From contig JAGBHT010000006.1 in NCBI GenBank assembly GCA_017935365.1, positions 1 through 58,529 on the forward strand: a DNA stretch of 58,529 nucleotides, read 5' to 3'. This document shows, piece after piece, positions 26,086 through 36,204 of this stretch. Position numbers and translations under genes: made by a program. The notes under the pieces are model-generated. The model saw only the letters and a list, made by a program, of their open reading frames with translations. It made no database searches and had not been told where the DNA came from. Position 1 is the stretch's first letter; every line of letters begins with the position of its first letter. Source of the stretch: Ruminiclostridium sp. (GTDB lineage Bacteria; Bacillota; Clostridia; Oscillospirales; Ruminococcaceae).

Positions 26086-28743
26086 TTATTCGCTTCTGAG
26101 TGCAAGTACGGGATCTTTCTTAGCCGCATAGTGCGAGGGGATAAGACCTGAGATAAGGGTAAGCAGCATACTGATTATTACCAGTATTATTGCACCCTGC
26201 CACGGCAGTACGCACATACCCGAAATACCTGTAAGACTGTATACTATTGCGTTTGCGGGGATAAGCAGTAACAGTGTCACGCCGATACCGATAGCACCTG
26301 CGGCAAAGCCGACAATAAGCGTTTCGGCGTTGAATACGCGTGAGATATCTCTCTTGCTTGCGCCCATAGCACGCAGTATACCGATCTCCTTTGTTCTTTC
26401 GAGAACGGAAATGTAGGTGATAATTCCTATCATTATAGACGATACGACAAGCGAAATTGCAACAAAGGCAATAAGGATAACGCTGATAGCGTCAATTATG
26501 GTAGATACCGAGGTCATCATAAGTCCGACTAAGTCGGTATATTCTATCTTGAGGTTTTCGTTGCCGTCAGCCTTTACCTTGTCGTTATAGTCGCTTATGA
26601 TCTGCTCGATCTTTTCCTTTGAATCAAAGTCCTTGGGATAGATGTTTATGCGGCTTGGTTCGTCAAGCGATGCAACGCCGAGGAGCGTCATATTTCCGTC
26701 ATAGGTAGCGTCGGACTCCGTGTTCATCTGCTGTGAGAACGCATCGACTATCTGCTGTTCGGTCATTCCCATCTGTTGAGCCTGCTGAAGCTGTGCCATT
26801 ACCTGAGCCTGCTGTTCTTCTGGAAGAGTTGCTATATATGCCTGTATATCTTCCATTGTGAGGGTTTTCTTATCCTCGTCCTTAGCAAATTCCTTACCGG
26901 TGAAGATATCGGTGTCGGGAGAGTCTTTCTGAGCCTTTACTATCTCACTGTCGTTTACCTTGTTTACAAGATACTCTGTGAGTTCGTGGGTATATCCGAT
27001 AGCGGAAGAAGAGTTTGAGGACATTATGCTGTTCTCTTCGGGCTTGATGATACCGACAACCTTAATAGGCTCTGCGTCCTCGACAACCTTTGTCATATAG
27101 ATCTTGTCATCGCTCTTGTCGACCCATACATCGTTTTCCTTTTCGTAAAATTCGGGGTTGGTTACCAGCCTGAATTCAAGACCGAGAAGTTCATCATAGG
27201 TATAGGTCTGAAGCTCGCTTGTGAAGTCTACCTTTTCGTTCTCGTTGCTCATAGCGCTCTTTACCGCATCAATAAGCTCATCACTGTCCATAAGTCCCAG
27301 GCAGTAAAGGCTGTAGTCGGATATTTCGTTGTCCTTGTTTACCATTACAACGACTTCATTGTAAGCGTTCGGCATTCTGCCGGCAAGTACCTTGTATTGC
27401 TCGTTTAAAAGCTTGTCATTGTCGATAAGCTCAGTCCAGGTGTCATAGCTTGCACTTACAACATTGCTCATAAGCTGTGAGTCGTACATTGCATTTGTCA
27501 TACCCATATCTTCAAACAGGGTAGAGGGGTTGACCTGAATTATTCCCTTGTCCTTGTCGTTTCTGAAAATATTGAGCGGTGTTGAATAGCCGTACTTGAT
27601 ATCGCTTACGTATTCGTTTATTTCCTTACCGTCAGTTTCAAGATAAGTCTTGAAGCTCTTCAGATCGTTGGATTTAAGCTGAGTGAGCATGGTGTTTACC
27701 ATACTTCCCATTATGTTGTTGGAGTGGATCTTTCCGTCGTCGTTGCCGTCGCTCGTATTATCTTTCATCATTGAGGTCATCATTGACGACATATCCATAG
27801 CGTTACGCTCTATGGCGATAGGGTAGCTTGCGAGGGTTTCTTCCTCGACCGACTTTATATAAAGCTGTGCGCCGCTTGAGATCGACAGAATAAGCGCAAT
27901 GCCGATAATGCCTATACTTCCCGCAAAAGAGGTCATAAACGTTCTGCCCTTTTTAGTCATAAGGTTGTTCAAGCTCAGTGACAGTGCGGTAAAGTATGAC
28001 ATTGACGGTTTCTTTATCTTCTTTTCCTTGCCCTTTTTCTTTTCGATAGGCTCGACTACATTTCTGTCATAAGGATTTGTATCATCGACCACTTTACCGT
28101 CAAGCAGTCTTATTATTCTGTTGGAATATTTCTCGGCAAGCTCCGGATTATGCGTTACCATAATAATAAGCTTGTCTTTGGATATTTCCTTTAAAAGTTC
28201 CATTATCTGAACGCTCGTTTCACTGTCAAGCGCTCCTGTCGGTTCATCGGCAAGCAGTATGTCCGGCTCGTTTACAAGCGCTCTTGCAATAGCAACTCTC
28301 TGCATCTGACCGCCCGACATCTGATTGGGCTTTTTCTTAAGCTGGTCGCCAAGACCTACTTTTATAAGTGCATCCTTTGCTCTCTGTCTTCTTTCAGCCT
28401 TTGAAACGCCCGATAATGTCAGCGCAAGCTCAACGTTTGCGAGTACCGTCTGGTGAGGAATAAGGTTGTAGCTCTGGAATACAAAACCTATCGAATGATT
28501 ACGGTAAGTATCCCAATCGGCGTTTTTGAATTCCTTTGTTGATTTTCCACCTATTATAAGGTCTCCATCCGTATATCTGTCAAGACCGCCAATAATGTTC
28601 AGAAGCGTTGTCTTTCCGCAGCCCGACTGACCGAGTATCGATACAAATTCGCTTTCACGGAAGTCAATGCTGACACCTCTCAGCGCGTGTACCTTTTCGT
28701 CGCCAACCTTATAATCCTTGGTTATGTTTTTCAGTTGAAGCAT
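26086..28743 (-). CDS. MacB-like ABC transporter, fused ATPase and FtsX permease
   Basis: 885 residues. The N-terminal ATPase (about 1-230) has Walker A GQSGCGKTT, signature MSGGQMQRVAIARAL and Walker B DILLADEPTGALD. A first membrane helix near 270-290 (GRTFMTSFAGSIGIIGIALIL) is followed by a large extracytoplasmic domain with a Met/Gln-rich segment, and three C-terminal helices form the FtsX core. Such fused transporters handle peptides, lipoproteins or toxic wall-active compounds rather than small nutrients. It is the last gene of a regulator-kinase-transporter cluster, an arrangement typical of detoxification or envelope-stress modules. The upstream histidine kinase is interrupted. Confidence 0.9.
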   Translation of the reverse strand: MLQLKNITKDYKVGDEKVHALRGVSIDFRESEFVSILGQSGCGKTTLLNIIGGLDRYTDGDLIIGGKSTKEFKNADWDTYRNHSIGFVFQSYNLIPHQTVLANVELALTLSGVSKAERRQRAKDALIKVGLGDQLKKKPNQMSGGQMQRVAIARALVNEPDILLADEPTGALDSETSVQIMELLKEISKDKLIIMVTHNPELAEKYSNRIIRLLDGKVVDDTNPYDRNVVEPIEKKKGKEKKIKKPSMSYFTALSLSLNNLMTKKGRTFMTSFAGSIGIIGIALILSISSGAQLYIKSVEEETLASYPIAIERNAMDMSSMMTSMMKDNTSDGNDDGKIHSNNIMGSMVNTMLTQLKSNDLKSFKTYLETDGKEINEYVSDIKYGYSTPLNIFRNDKDKGIIQVNPSTLFEDMGMTNAMYDSQLMSNVVSASYDTWTELIDNDKLLNEQYKVLAGRMPNAYNEVVVMVNKDNEISDYSLYCLGLMDSDELIDAVKSAMSNENEKVDFTSELQTYTYDELLGLEFRLVTNPEFYEKENDVWVDKSDDKIYMTKVVEDAEPIKVVGIIKPEENSIMSSNSSSAIGYTHELTEYLVNKVNDSEIVKAQKDSPDTDIFTGKEFAKDEDKKTLTMEDIQAYIATLPEEQQAQVMAQLQQAQQMGMTEQQIVDAFSQQMNTESDATYDGNMTLLGVASLDEPSRINIYPKDFDSKEKIEQIISDYNDKVKADGNENLKIEYTDLVGLMMTSVSTIIDAISVILIAFVAISLVVSSIMIGIITYISVLERTKEIGILRAMGASKRDISRVFNAETLIVGFAAGAIGIGVTLLLLIPANAIVYSLTGISGMCVLPWQGAIILVIISMLLTLISGLIPSHYAAKKDPVLALRSE

Positions 28744-28812
28744 CGTTTTGTCCTTTTCGTTGTTTATTGATTCAAACGGCTTTTGCCGTAGATTTACCTG
28801 AAAATCCGCAGT

Positions 28813-29937
28813 TTATTTTAAGCCTGCCGTGTTAACCGCATTTAAACTTTTCTTTTTCTTATCTTCCTTTTCCTTGTTTTCTATCGGAAGATAAACCGTA
28901 AACTGAGTGCCCTTATCGGGTTCGCTCTTGACCCGTATCCTGCCGCCGCACAGCTCGACTATACGTTTTACCATAGCAAGCCCCAGACCGTTTCCGCCTG
29001 TTGCGTGTGAGCTGTCGCCCTGATAGAATTTTTCAAATATACGTTCGGTAGTAACCTTATCCATACCGATGCCGTTATCGGTGATACGCACTCTTACTTC
29101 CTGTTCATTCTTCGGGTTGATGTCAAGTTTTACTTCAATAGTACCGCCCTCAGGGGTATACTTTATGGCGTTACCGATAACATTCAGCCACACCTGTTTC
29201 AACATTTCGCTGTTGCCGTAATAGGTTATCTCGCAAAGGTCCGGGATAACTTCCTGATTCTTTTCTCCCCACTGACCCTGTAATTGCAGAACGCACCTGC
29301 GCAGTTCCTCATCGAGTGAGAATTCTTTCTTGTCTGTGATTATCTCCTGATTTTCGAGCTTACTGAGCATAAGAATATTACTTGACATATTTATGAGCCG
29401 CTGTGACTCGTTTATGATTATATCAATGTATTCCTGTTCCTGCTCCTATGTAAGTCCGCCTTTCTTGAGCTGTTTTGCAAAACCGTAGACCGACACCATA
29501 GGCGTTTTGAACTCGTGCGAAAAGTCGTTGATAAAGTCATTTCTGAAAAGCTCTGTGCTGCCAAGTTCCTTGACCATTATGTTGAAGTTTTCCTGTATAT
29601 GCGAAAGCTCGCTGTTTCCGCTTTGCTCAAGCCGTACCGAAAAGTCGCCCTTTGATACTTTAAGTAGACCTTCCTTGAGGTCGTTCAGCGGACGGAGCAA
29701 TACACCCGACAGCATAGCAGACAGTATACTGCCGATTATTATACAGGCACACAGCATAATAAACGGCAGGAGCATAGGTACTACTTCTATGTGTTTCATC
29801 AGCCCGAACGCGTTAAGTATATTGAATATCAGCACGCAGATAACGCCTGCCGATACCATTATGAAGAATACGAACAACACGACATAGGCGTTTATGGAGC
29901 GCAGTCGCTTTTCTTCATCACTGATTTTTCTGTGCAT
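28813..29937 (-). pseudogene. Sensor histidine kinase interrupted by an in-frame TAG
   Basis: Two open stretches in the same frame make one kinase. The first (29446-29937, 163 codons) has two membrane helices, a HAMP-like segment and the HisKA box FSHEFKTPM with His141. The second (28813-29388, starting at an internal ATG) has the end of the dimer domain and the ATPase core: NVIGNAIKYTPEGG (N box), DNGIGM, and GGNGLGLAMVKRIV. They are separated by a single TAG at 29448-29446 in the context KKGGLT-stop-EQEQEYIDII. One base change from GAG, CAG or AAG would restore a continuous 375-residue kinase. No new ribosome site precedes the second part. It follows the response regulator by 17 bases. Confidence 0.85.
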
Positions 29938-29954
29938 CAGAATCCTCCTGACAC

Positions 29955-30632
29955 TTAATGCTGTTTGAGTACAGCCTTGTAGCCCAGTCCCCTGACTGTA
30001 ACTATCTCAAAATCGGGGTTGTTGTGGAATTTATCACGCAGACGGTTTATGTGTACGTCTATGGTACGCTCATCTGTTTCTGTTTCCATATCCCACAGTT
30101 CGTCCATAAGCTGACGGCGGGTGAATATCTTGTTCTGATAGCTCAGAAGCTTGAACAACAGCATGAACTCCTTGTTCGGAAGTTCATATGTATTGCCGTC
30201 GCTTGTCACTGTCAGTGCGTCATAGTCAAGTACTGTGTTTCCTGCGTGAAGCTTGTGTTCGTTAGCTATATTACTGCGGCGAAGCAGTGCTGAGATACGA
30301 AGCAGCATTTCCTCATCATCAACAGGCTTTACCATATAGTCGTCAGTACCTGCACGGAAGCCCGCGATCTTATCGGCAGAGGTTTCTCTTGCCGTAACCA
30401 TAAGTACAGGCGTATTACAACCGCCCTCACGGAGCGTTTTTACAAACTCATAACCGTCCATTCTCGGCATCATTACGTCAAGCAGTATAAGGTCAACGTG
30501 CTGTCTGTCGAGTATATCAAGCGCGTCAATGCCGTCAACGGCAGGTACAGGCTCATATCCGTTCTGCTTGAGCACTGTGCACATCAACTTTCTTGTATTT
30601 GTATCATCCTCTGCGACCATTATATGAAACAT
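29955..30632 (-). CDS. OmpR/PhoB-family response regulator
   Basis: 225 residues. The receiver domain has the acidic pair in AEDDTNTRK, the phosphoacceptor D52 in LLDVMMPRMDG, the threonine in MVTARETS and the lysine in YMVKPVDD. The C-terminal winged helix ends in TVRGLGYKA. It precedes its kinase by 17 bases. TTAA boxes repeat at 11-base spacing in its own upstream region, followed by a TATAAT. The phased repeats ahead of the VTC operon make it a plausible regulator of that operon as well; this is not proven. Confidence 0.92.
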   Translation of the reverse strand: MFHIMVAEDDTNTRKLMCTVLKQNGYEPVPAVDGIDALDILDRQHVDLILLDVMMPRMDGYEFVKTLREGGCNTPVLMVTARETSADKIAGFRAGTDDYMVKPVDDEEMLLRISALLRRSNIANEHKLHAGNTVLDYDALTVTSDGNTYELPNKEFMLLFKLLSYQNKIFTRRQLMDELWDMETETDERTIDVHINRLRDKFHNNPDFEIVTVRGLGYKAVLKQH

Positions 30633-30728
30633 ATTATTTCCTCCTTTTCTTTAACAGAACTTAATTATACATATTATATTCTCCTTGATTTAACCGAATA
30701 TTAAGCGGAAACCGGATGAATACACGAA

Positions 30729-30755
30729 ATGCCCTCGGCTTTTTGCTAAGGGCAT
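30729..30755 (-). terminator. Hairpin after the DHHW-family gene
   Basis: ATGCCCT and AGGGCAT flank a 13-base loop, followed on the minus strand by TTTCG. The T-tract is weak. Confidence 0.5.
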
Positions 30756-30764
30756 ATGTATATT

Positions 30765-32498
30765 TTATATATTCAGAAGATACGAAAGCGTATCGCCGAT
30801 CTCACCGAGTGCGTTCTCGGTCGTCATTCCTACAAGTACGTCTGTAGCGCCCTTTTCAACGCAGAAGTCAGCCACGTTGAAATTGCAGTAGCGTACATCT
30901 ATAACGTATATCTCACTGAACGACGAGGTAAGGCACGGAACCATAGCACTGGGATAATCATCTTTCAGTACAACAAGAACCCTGCCGTTGTCGACATCGG
31001 TAGTGATATGCTTTATGTAGCTGTCAGCCACCATAAACAGGCTGTAGAACGCAGTTGTATTGTAGTCGGATCTCGGCATCAGCGGATATTCAAACTGATA
31101 CTCGTAGTCCTCATCGTAATAATCCGTTGTGTACTCGTTTTTCGGAACATAATAGGTGAATGTTTCGCCCTCGTACATAAGACCTTCATACTGGGTTGCC
31201 GCATAGACAGAACCGAGACAGTCCTCTTCATACTTGTCATAGTCCGACAGCTTTGCAAAGTTTACGCTTGCCGCCTTAGCAAAACTCTGAGCCGCATAGT
31301 AAGCACCGAGCTGCTGCCAGTGACAGTCGCGCAGGAAGAACAGATTCTCTTTCTGATGCGGGAGCAGTGCATTCATAGTATCGATGACCTTGATATCCTT
31401 GCTGAGCATATTAGAGATATATTCAGAATCGCTTAGTTCTGTATACTTTGTTTTTTCAAGTTCCGCAGGGGTTATAAACGTATTCTGGGTAAGTGCAAGC
31501 ATACTGTATACGTTTGCATCGGGAAGCAGTGTTTTCAGCGTGTTGAGGGTATTTGCATAGTCCTCGGCATTGTCACGGTTTCCGTTGTAGAGCTGTGCGC
31601 CGTATATTGTGTCGCCGCTCTGATATACAAGCTGTGATCCCTCTTCATAAAGTACCTGCGCATCGGGGTCTGAGGGCGCTATATATACGTTTTCGGGCTT
31701 TGACGAATTACTGCTGTTGTCCGGCTTGGAACTTGTTTCGGCTTTGGAAGTGTCAGACTTGCTGTCATCTGAGTTATCTTTTGACGAGGTTTCGTCTTTA
31801 CTTTCGGGAGCTTCACTTGAAGTATCGGACGGAGCGGGAGTTACTATAGCGATAGGCTTTGTTGACACTGTTGTGACCTCGGTCTGTGAAGCGCCGCTGT
31901 TTACCTGTGAAACGTTACCCTTGATCTCTGCGCCGTTTATCGAGAAACCGAACAGTGAGCGGAATCCTGCGCCGATAGACTTGAAAGTATCCCTGAACGG
32001 AACGGTATCATTGAAGAAATAGCTTATATCGCTTGTATAGTCGCCGCTCCAGTATGCGTCCCATGTGAACTTGGGGAAAGTTGCAAGGTTACGCTTTTCA
32101 GATTCCGATATAGTCGGACGGGGGAGTACAAGAAGTCCGACAGCAACTACGGCAAAGAATGCCGTGCATACGCCGATATTTATCTTTACGGCAAGCTTCT
32201 TCCTGCGTTCGCCTTCGGTCAGCGGCTTGCTCTCCGGCTGCGTTTTCTCTTCCTTATCCTGCTTTTCGGGCTTGACTTTGATCTGCTTTTCAGTATTGAC
32301 AGGCTTTTCTGACTTAGCGGAATTTTCCGCCTTTTTGTTGGGCAAGCCCTTTTCGGAATGAGTATTTTCGCTTTTAACATCCTTTGCGGGCTTTTCGTGT
32401 TTAGCCTTTTTAGGCTCATGGCTTTTCTGAGCTTCCATCTTGCGACGGTATATCTCATTGAGCTCTTCAAGCTCCTTGTCATCAATATGATCCGACAT
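30765..32498 (-). CDS. DHHW/AlgJ-like cell-surface protein (SGNH-type, with MBOAT)
   Basis: 577 residues. The first 120 are very charged (Lys/Glu-rich, many KPEK/SEK units), then one membrane helix (INIGVCTAFFAVVAVGLLVLP), then a Ser/Thr/Pro linker and an extracytoplasmic domain of the DHHW/AlgJ type. The motif that is usually D-H-H-W reads RDCHW here, so one of the two histidines is replaced by cysteine. Such proteins act with an MBOAT to transfer acetyl groups to extracellular polysaccharide. The MBOAT gene is 17 bases upstream on the same strand. Confidence 0.75.
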   Translation of the reverse strand: MSDHIDDKELEELNEIYRRKMEAQKSHEPKKAKHEKPAKDVKSENTHSEKGLPNKKAENSAKSEKPVNTEKQIKVKPEKQDKEEKTQPESKPLTEGERRKKLAVKINIGVCTAFFAVVAVGLLVLPRPTISESEKRNLATFPKFTWDAYWSGDYTSDISYFFNDTVPFRDTFKSIGAGFRSLFGFSINGAEIKGNVSQVNSGASQTEVTTVSTKPIAIVTPAPSDTSSEAPESKDETSSKDNSDDSKSDTSKAETSSKPDNSSNSSKPENVYIAPSDPDAQVLYEEGSQLVYQSGDTIYGAQLYNGNRDNAEDYANTLNTLKTLLPDANVYSMLALTQNTFITPAELEKTKYTELSDSEYISNMLSKDIKVIDTMNALLPHQKENLFFLRDCHWQQLGAYYAAQSFAKAASVNFAKLSDYDKYEEDCLGSVYAATQYEGLMYEGETFTYYVPKNEYTTDYYDEDYEYQFEYPLMPRSDYNTTAFYSLFMVADSYIKHITTDVDNGRVLVVLKDDYPSAMVPCLTSSFSEIYVIDVRYCNFNVADFCVEKGATDVLVGMTTENALGEIGDTLSYLLNI

Positions 32499-32515
32499 TG
32501 TTACTCACTCCTTTC

Positions 32516-33919
32516 TCAGAACTGCCAGTAGATAAACGGGTTGTTTGTAGCGTTTACAAGCAGTATACTGCTCAGCGCAAACACCGCAACATTAAGAACC
32601 GTCTGACCTACCGAGGTTGCAAGGTAAAGATTCATACTTTCAAGCTTTTTCTTGAGAGCCGGGATAACAGGCATACAAAGTGCAATGCTGACAATAACAA
32701 GCCATGCGTTTGCCATCATATTCTGTGTTGAGATCTTGTCAACGAACGAGTTGCCGTTCATTCCGACAAGGTTTCCGAGGAATGTTCCGAGCTTGCCTAA
32801 ATCGGTGAAGTAGAAGATACCGAATCCCACAACGACTACTATCGTATTGTATATATGCGCAAGCGCCTTGGGCATTTTTCTCATATTCTTGTTGCCGATA
32901 GTACGCTCTATAAGAATGAACAGTCCGAAGTAAAGACCCCATATGATGTAGTTCCAGTTTGCGCCGTGCCAGAAGCCTGTGCAGAACCATACGAGGAATA
33001 GGTTGAGGTACTTTCTTCTCTTGCCGAATATAGGCACATAAAGCAGATAGTCACGGAAGAATGTACCGAGCGAAATGTGCCATCTCTGCCAGAATTCCGT
33101 AATATTCTTGCTGACAAACGGATAGCGGAAGTTCTCGTCAAAGTGGAAGCCGAATATGCGTCCGAGACCTATCGCTATATCCGAATAACCTGAGAAGTCG
33201 AAGTAAACCTGCATAGCGTAGACGATAACCGTGTACCATGTTCCGACTACCGAGAGTGAGGCAAGGTCGCCGTTCTTGAAGAATGTATCAACTATAGTGC
33301 TGAGGTTGTTTGAAAGTATTACCTTCTTGCCAAGACCCATGCATATTCTTGTGATACCGTCGCTGATATCTGCAGATGTGATAACTCTGTTGTCTATCTC
33401 ATCTTCAATTACCGCATAGCGGACAATAGGACCTGCGACGAGCTGAGGGAACATTGAGATGTACATGAGCAGTTTGTACCAGCTTCTCTGTACTTTTATC
33501 TTGCCCCAGTAGCAGTCGAGGATATAAGAGATTATCTGGAAGGTGAAGAAACTTATGCCTATCGGCATTTCTATATGCGGGACAGGCAGATCAACGGGAC
33601 TTATTGCGTTGAAGTTTTCAACAAAGAAGCCCGTATACTTGAAGAACATCAAAAGTCCTATATCAAATATAAGCGCACACGCCGTTACTGCGGTCGCTTT
33701 TTTGGTATCACGGAACTTATCTATAAGAAGACCCGCAAAGTAGTTTACCGTGACGCTTCCGACAAGCAGGAACACCCATACGGGCTCTCCCCATGCGTAG
33801 AATATCATTGAGAATACGATAAGCACCCAGTTGCGGTATACTGTCTTACGGCAGATGAAATATGCTATAAAGCACAGCGCCATAAAAAAGTACAGGAAAA
33901 ATAAATCGGCGAATATCAA
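32516..33919 (-). CDS. MBOAT-family O-acyltransferase (AlgI/DltB-like)
   Basis: 467 residues with about ten membrane helices. Family marks include the N-terminal YRNWVLIVFSMIFYAWGEP, the central YFDFSGYSDIAIGLGRIFGF, EFWQRWHISLGTFFRDYLLYVP and the catalytic histidine in FWHGANWNYIIWG. It moves acetyl groups across the membrane for O-acetylation of an exported glycan. The start is TTG at 33919, supported by AAAGGA with an 8-base spacing. A strong promoter lies just upstream, and the DHHW partner follows. Confidence 0.9.
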   Translation of the reverse strand: MIFADLFFLYFFMALCFIAYFICRKTVYRNWVLIVFSMIFYAWGEPVWVFLLVGSVTVNYFAGLLIDKFRDTKKATAVTACALIFDIGLLMFFKYTGFFVENFNAISPVDLPVPHIEMPIGISFFTFQIISYILDCYWGKIKVQRSWYKLLMYISMFPQLVAGPIVRYAVIEDEIDNRVITSADISDGITRICMGLGKKVILSNNLSTIVDTFFKNGDLASLSVVGTWYTVIVYAMQVYFDFSGYSDIAIGLGRIFGFHFDENFRYPFVSKNITEFWQRWHISLGTFFRDYLLYVPIFGKRRKYLNLFLVWFCTGFWHGANWNYIIWGLYFGLFILIERTIGNKNMRKMPKALAHIYNTIVVVVGFGIFYFTDLGKLGTFLGNLVGMNGNSFVDKISTQNMMANAWLVIVSIALCMPVIPALKKKLESMNLYLATSVGQTVLNVAVFALSSILLVNATNNPFIYWQF

Positions 33920-34000
33920 CTGTATCGTCCTTTCTTTTGTAGCTTTAATGTCTGTATTTTCGTGTCTGCCTGATTTAAGGCAAACCCTATTCAGTATATA

Positions 34001-34029
34001 ATTATACTATATCGAAAGCACTATGTCAA
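34001..34029 (-). promoter_or_regulatory. Promoter of the MBOAT-DHHW operon
   Basis: On the minus strand TTGACA (34029-34024), 17 bases, TATAAT (34006-34001): a perfect vegetative promoter. A small hairpin TGCCT/AGGCA lies in the leader near 33967-33982. Confidence 0.85.
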
Positions 34030-34112
34030 TTTCAATCCGCCCCGACATTATCCGAAAAATCGGTGTTTCAGGCACCGTTTATTGTGACAAATAACCACTT
34101 GCCACGGTAGCA

Positions 34113-34143
34113 TAAAAAATCGCTCCCGAAAAACCGGGAGCGA
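34113..34143 (-). terminator. Terminator of ftsH
   Basis: CGCTCCCG and CGGGAGCG with a short A-rich loop, followed on the minus strand by a run of Ts. Confidence 0.85.
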
Positions 34144-34155
34144 CTGAAAAATACA

Positions 34156-36117
34156 TTATTCGTTTGTTTCGCCGTTGCCGTTATCAGCGTTATCGCCGAT
34201 AATCTGTGCTTTATCTTCAGAAACTGCGGGAGCAACATCGTTTGTATTCTGAACAGGTGCGCCTGCGTTATCATCAAGCGGTTCGCCGTTCATCAACTTG
34301 TAGAAGTCCTCTCCGTCGATCTTTTCGTGTTCCATAAGGTAATGAGCAACCTTGTCAAGCTGATCTCTGTGGTTTATGAGTATCTGCTTTGCATTCTCAT
34401 AGCCTGTGTCGATAAGCTCACGGATCTCACCGTCTATCTCGCCCGCAACGTTCTCTGAGTAATTTCTGCCCTGAGAATAATCTCTGCCGAGGAATACCTC
34501 TGAGTTGTCGTGTCCGTAAACGATAGGACCGAGCTTTTCTGAGAAGCCGTATCTTGTTACCATGCTTCTTGCAAGGTCTGTAGCACGTTCAATATCGTTG
34601 CTTGCACCTGTTGAAATGTCGTCAAGCACGATCTTTTCAGCAACACGTCCGCCGAGCAGTACAATGATCTCTTCTTCCATCTGCGTCTTGCTTCTGAAGC
34701 TTCTGTCGTGTTCAGGAAGTGACATTGTATAGCCGCCTGCCATACCTCTCGGTATGATAGAAACCTGATGTACGGGGTCCTGCGTCTTGCAGTGGAATGT
34801 GCAGACTGCGTGACCTGCCTCGTGGAATGCCGTAAGACGCTTTTCTTCTTCGCTTACGACCTTTGACTTCTTTTCAGGTCCTGCTACTACCTTGATAGTA
34901 GCCTCTTCTATATCGGGCTGTGTGATAGCTTTTCTGTTGTTTCTTGCAGCAAGCAGAGCAGCTTCGTTTACAAGGTTTGCAAGGTCTGCACCGGTAAATC
35001 CTGCCGTACCCTTTGCGATTGTGGCAAGGCTTATATCGGGAGCAAGCTTCTTATTTCTTGTGTGAACTTTAAGAATAGCCTCTCTGCCCTTTATATCGGG
35101 ATATCCTACAGTTATCTGTCTGTCAAAACGACCGGGACGGAGCAGTGCCGGGTCAAGAATATCACGTCTGTTTGTAGCCGCGATAACGATAACGCCCTGA
35201 TTGTCCGAGAAGCCGTCCATCTCAACAAGCAACTGGTTCAGCGTCTGTTCACGTTCATCGTGACCGCCGCCGAGACCTGTGCCTCTCTGACGGCCTACTG
35301 CGTCGATTTCGTCTATGAAGATAACAGAAGGTGTGTGCTTCTTTGCCTGGTCGAACAGATCTCTTACACGGCTCGCACCGACACCGACGAACATTTCAAC
35401 GAAGTCTGAACCGCTTATGGAGAAGAACGGAACATTTGCTTCGCCTGCAACAGCCTTTGCAAGTAAGGTCTTACCTGTACCGGGAGGGCCGAGCAGAAGA
35501 ACGCCGTGCGGGATCTTAGCGCCGAGTTCCTGATACTTTCTGGGGTTTCTCATGAAGTCGACGATCTCACTCATCTCTTCCTTTTCTTCTTCGGCACCCG
35601 CAACATCTGCAAAAGTTATCTTAGGACCGTTTGCAGGCTGTGTTCTGGCGTTTGCCTTGGAGAACTGCGACATTTTTCCGCCGCCGCCTGCCTGACGCAT
35701 GATGACAAAAGTAAAGCCGATCATAAGCGCAACCATAAGCAGATAAGGCAGGAAGCTCAGTAAGAATGAGTTGTCGGAAACGGGGTAGAAGTCCTCAACG
35801 AGCGGACTGTCGGGATTCTTCTCGTTATATGCCTTTCTGTAGCCTTCGGTATCCTGTAAGAACAGGCTTACGTTCGGTACAGAGTATTTATACTTCTTTG
35901 TGCTGTCGCTCTTTAAGGTGTACTGTAATTCACCCGAGCCTAAATCAAGCGTATAGCCTGAAACGTTGTAGTTATCAAATTCGCTTATCACCTGCGAATA
36001 TCTTGTACGTTCGCCCGGTGTCGCGCTCATCTGGAGCATTGTCACCATACCTATGACAAGCAGAACGATAACTGCAAGGTAAATGAAAACGCCTTTGAAT
36101 TTGTTGTTCTGATTCAT
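34156..36117 (-). CDS. ftsH: FtsH, ATP-dependent zinc metalloprotease
   Basis: Membrane-anchored AAA protease that degrades misfolded membrane proteins and regulators. The start is placed at the ATG at 36117 (MNQNNKFKG), 39 bases inside the longest open frame, because family N-termini begin there and AAGGGAAA precedes it. The resulting 653 residues show two N-terminal membrane helices, Walker A GPPGTGKT, Walker [12 protein letters not shown], the second region of homology with [20 protein letters not shown], and the zinc motif HEAGH. The C-terminus is acidic and disordered. It closes the tilS-hpt-ftsH series conserved across Firmicutes. Confidence 0.96.
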   Translation of the reverse strand: MNQNNKFKGVFIYLAVIVLLVIGMVTMLQMSATPGERTRYSQVISEFDNYNVSGYTLDLGSGELQYTLKSDSTKKYKYSVPNVSLFLQDTEGYRKAYNEKNPDSPLVEDFYPVSDNSFLLSFLPYLLMVALMIGFTFVIMRQAGGGGKMSQFSKANARTQPANGPKITFADVAGAEEEKEEMSEIVDFMRNPRKYQELGAKIPHGVLLLGPPGTGKTLLAKAVAGEANVPFFSISGSDFVEMFVGVGASRVRDLFDQAKKHTPSVIFIDEIDAVGRQRGTGLGGGHDEREQTLNQLLVEMDGFSDNQGVIVIAATNRRDILDPALLRPGRFDRQITVGYPDIKGREAILKVHTRNKKLAPDISLATIAKGTAGFTGADLANLVNEAALLAARNNRKAITQPDIEEATIKVVAGPEKKSKVVSEEEKRLTAFHEAGHAVCTFHCKTQDPVHQVSIIPRGMAGGYTMSLPEHDRSFRSKTQMEEEIIVLLGGRVAEKIVLDDISTGASNDIERATDLARSMVTRYGFSEKLGPIVYGHDNSEVFLGRDYSQGRNYSENVAGEIDGEIRELIDTGYENAKQILINHRDQLDKVAHYLMEHEKIDGEDFYKLMNGEPLDDNAGAPVQNTNDVAPAVSEDKAQIIGDNADNGNGETNE

Positions 36118-36204
36118 CAGTTTCCCTTTCTGTCGGCCGTATCTGCATATCCGCACCCGACCGTCTTTACGGTTATATTATTACGGCTGCTTAGTTGCCG
36201 GTGA

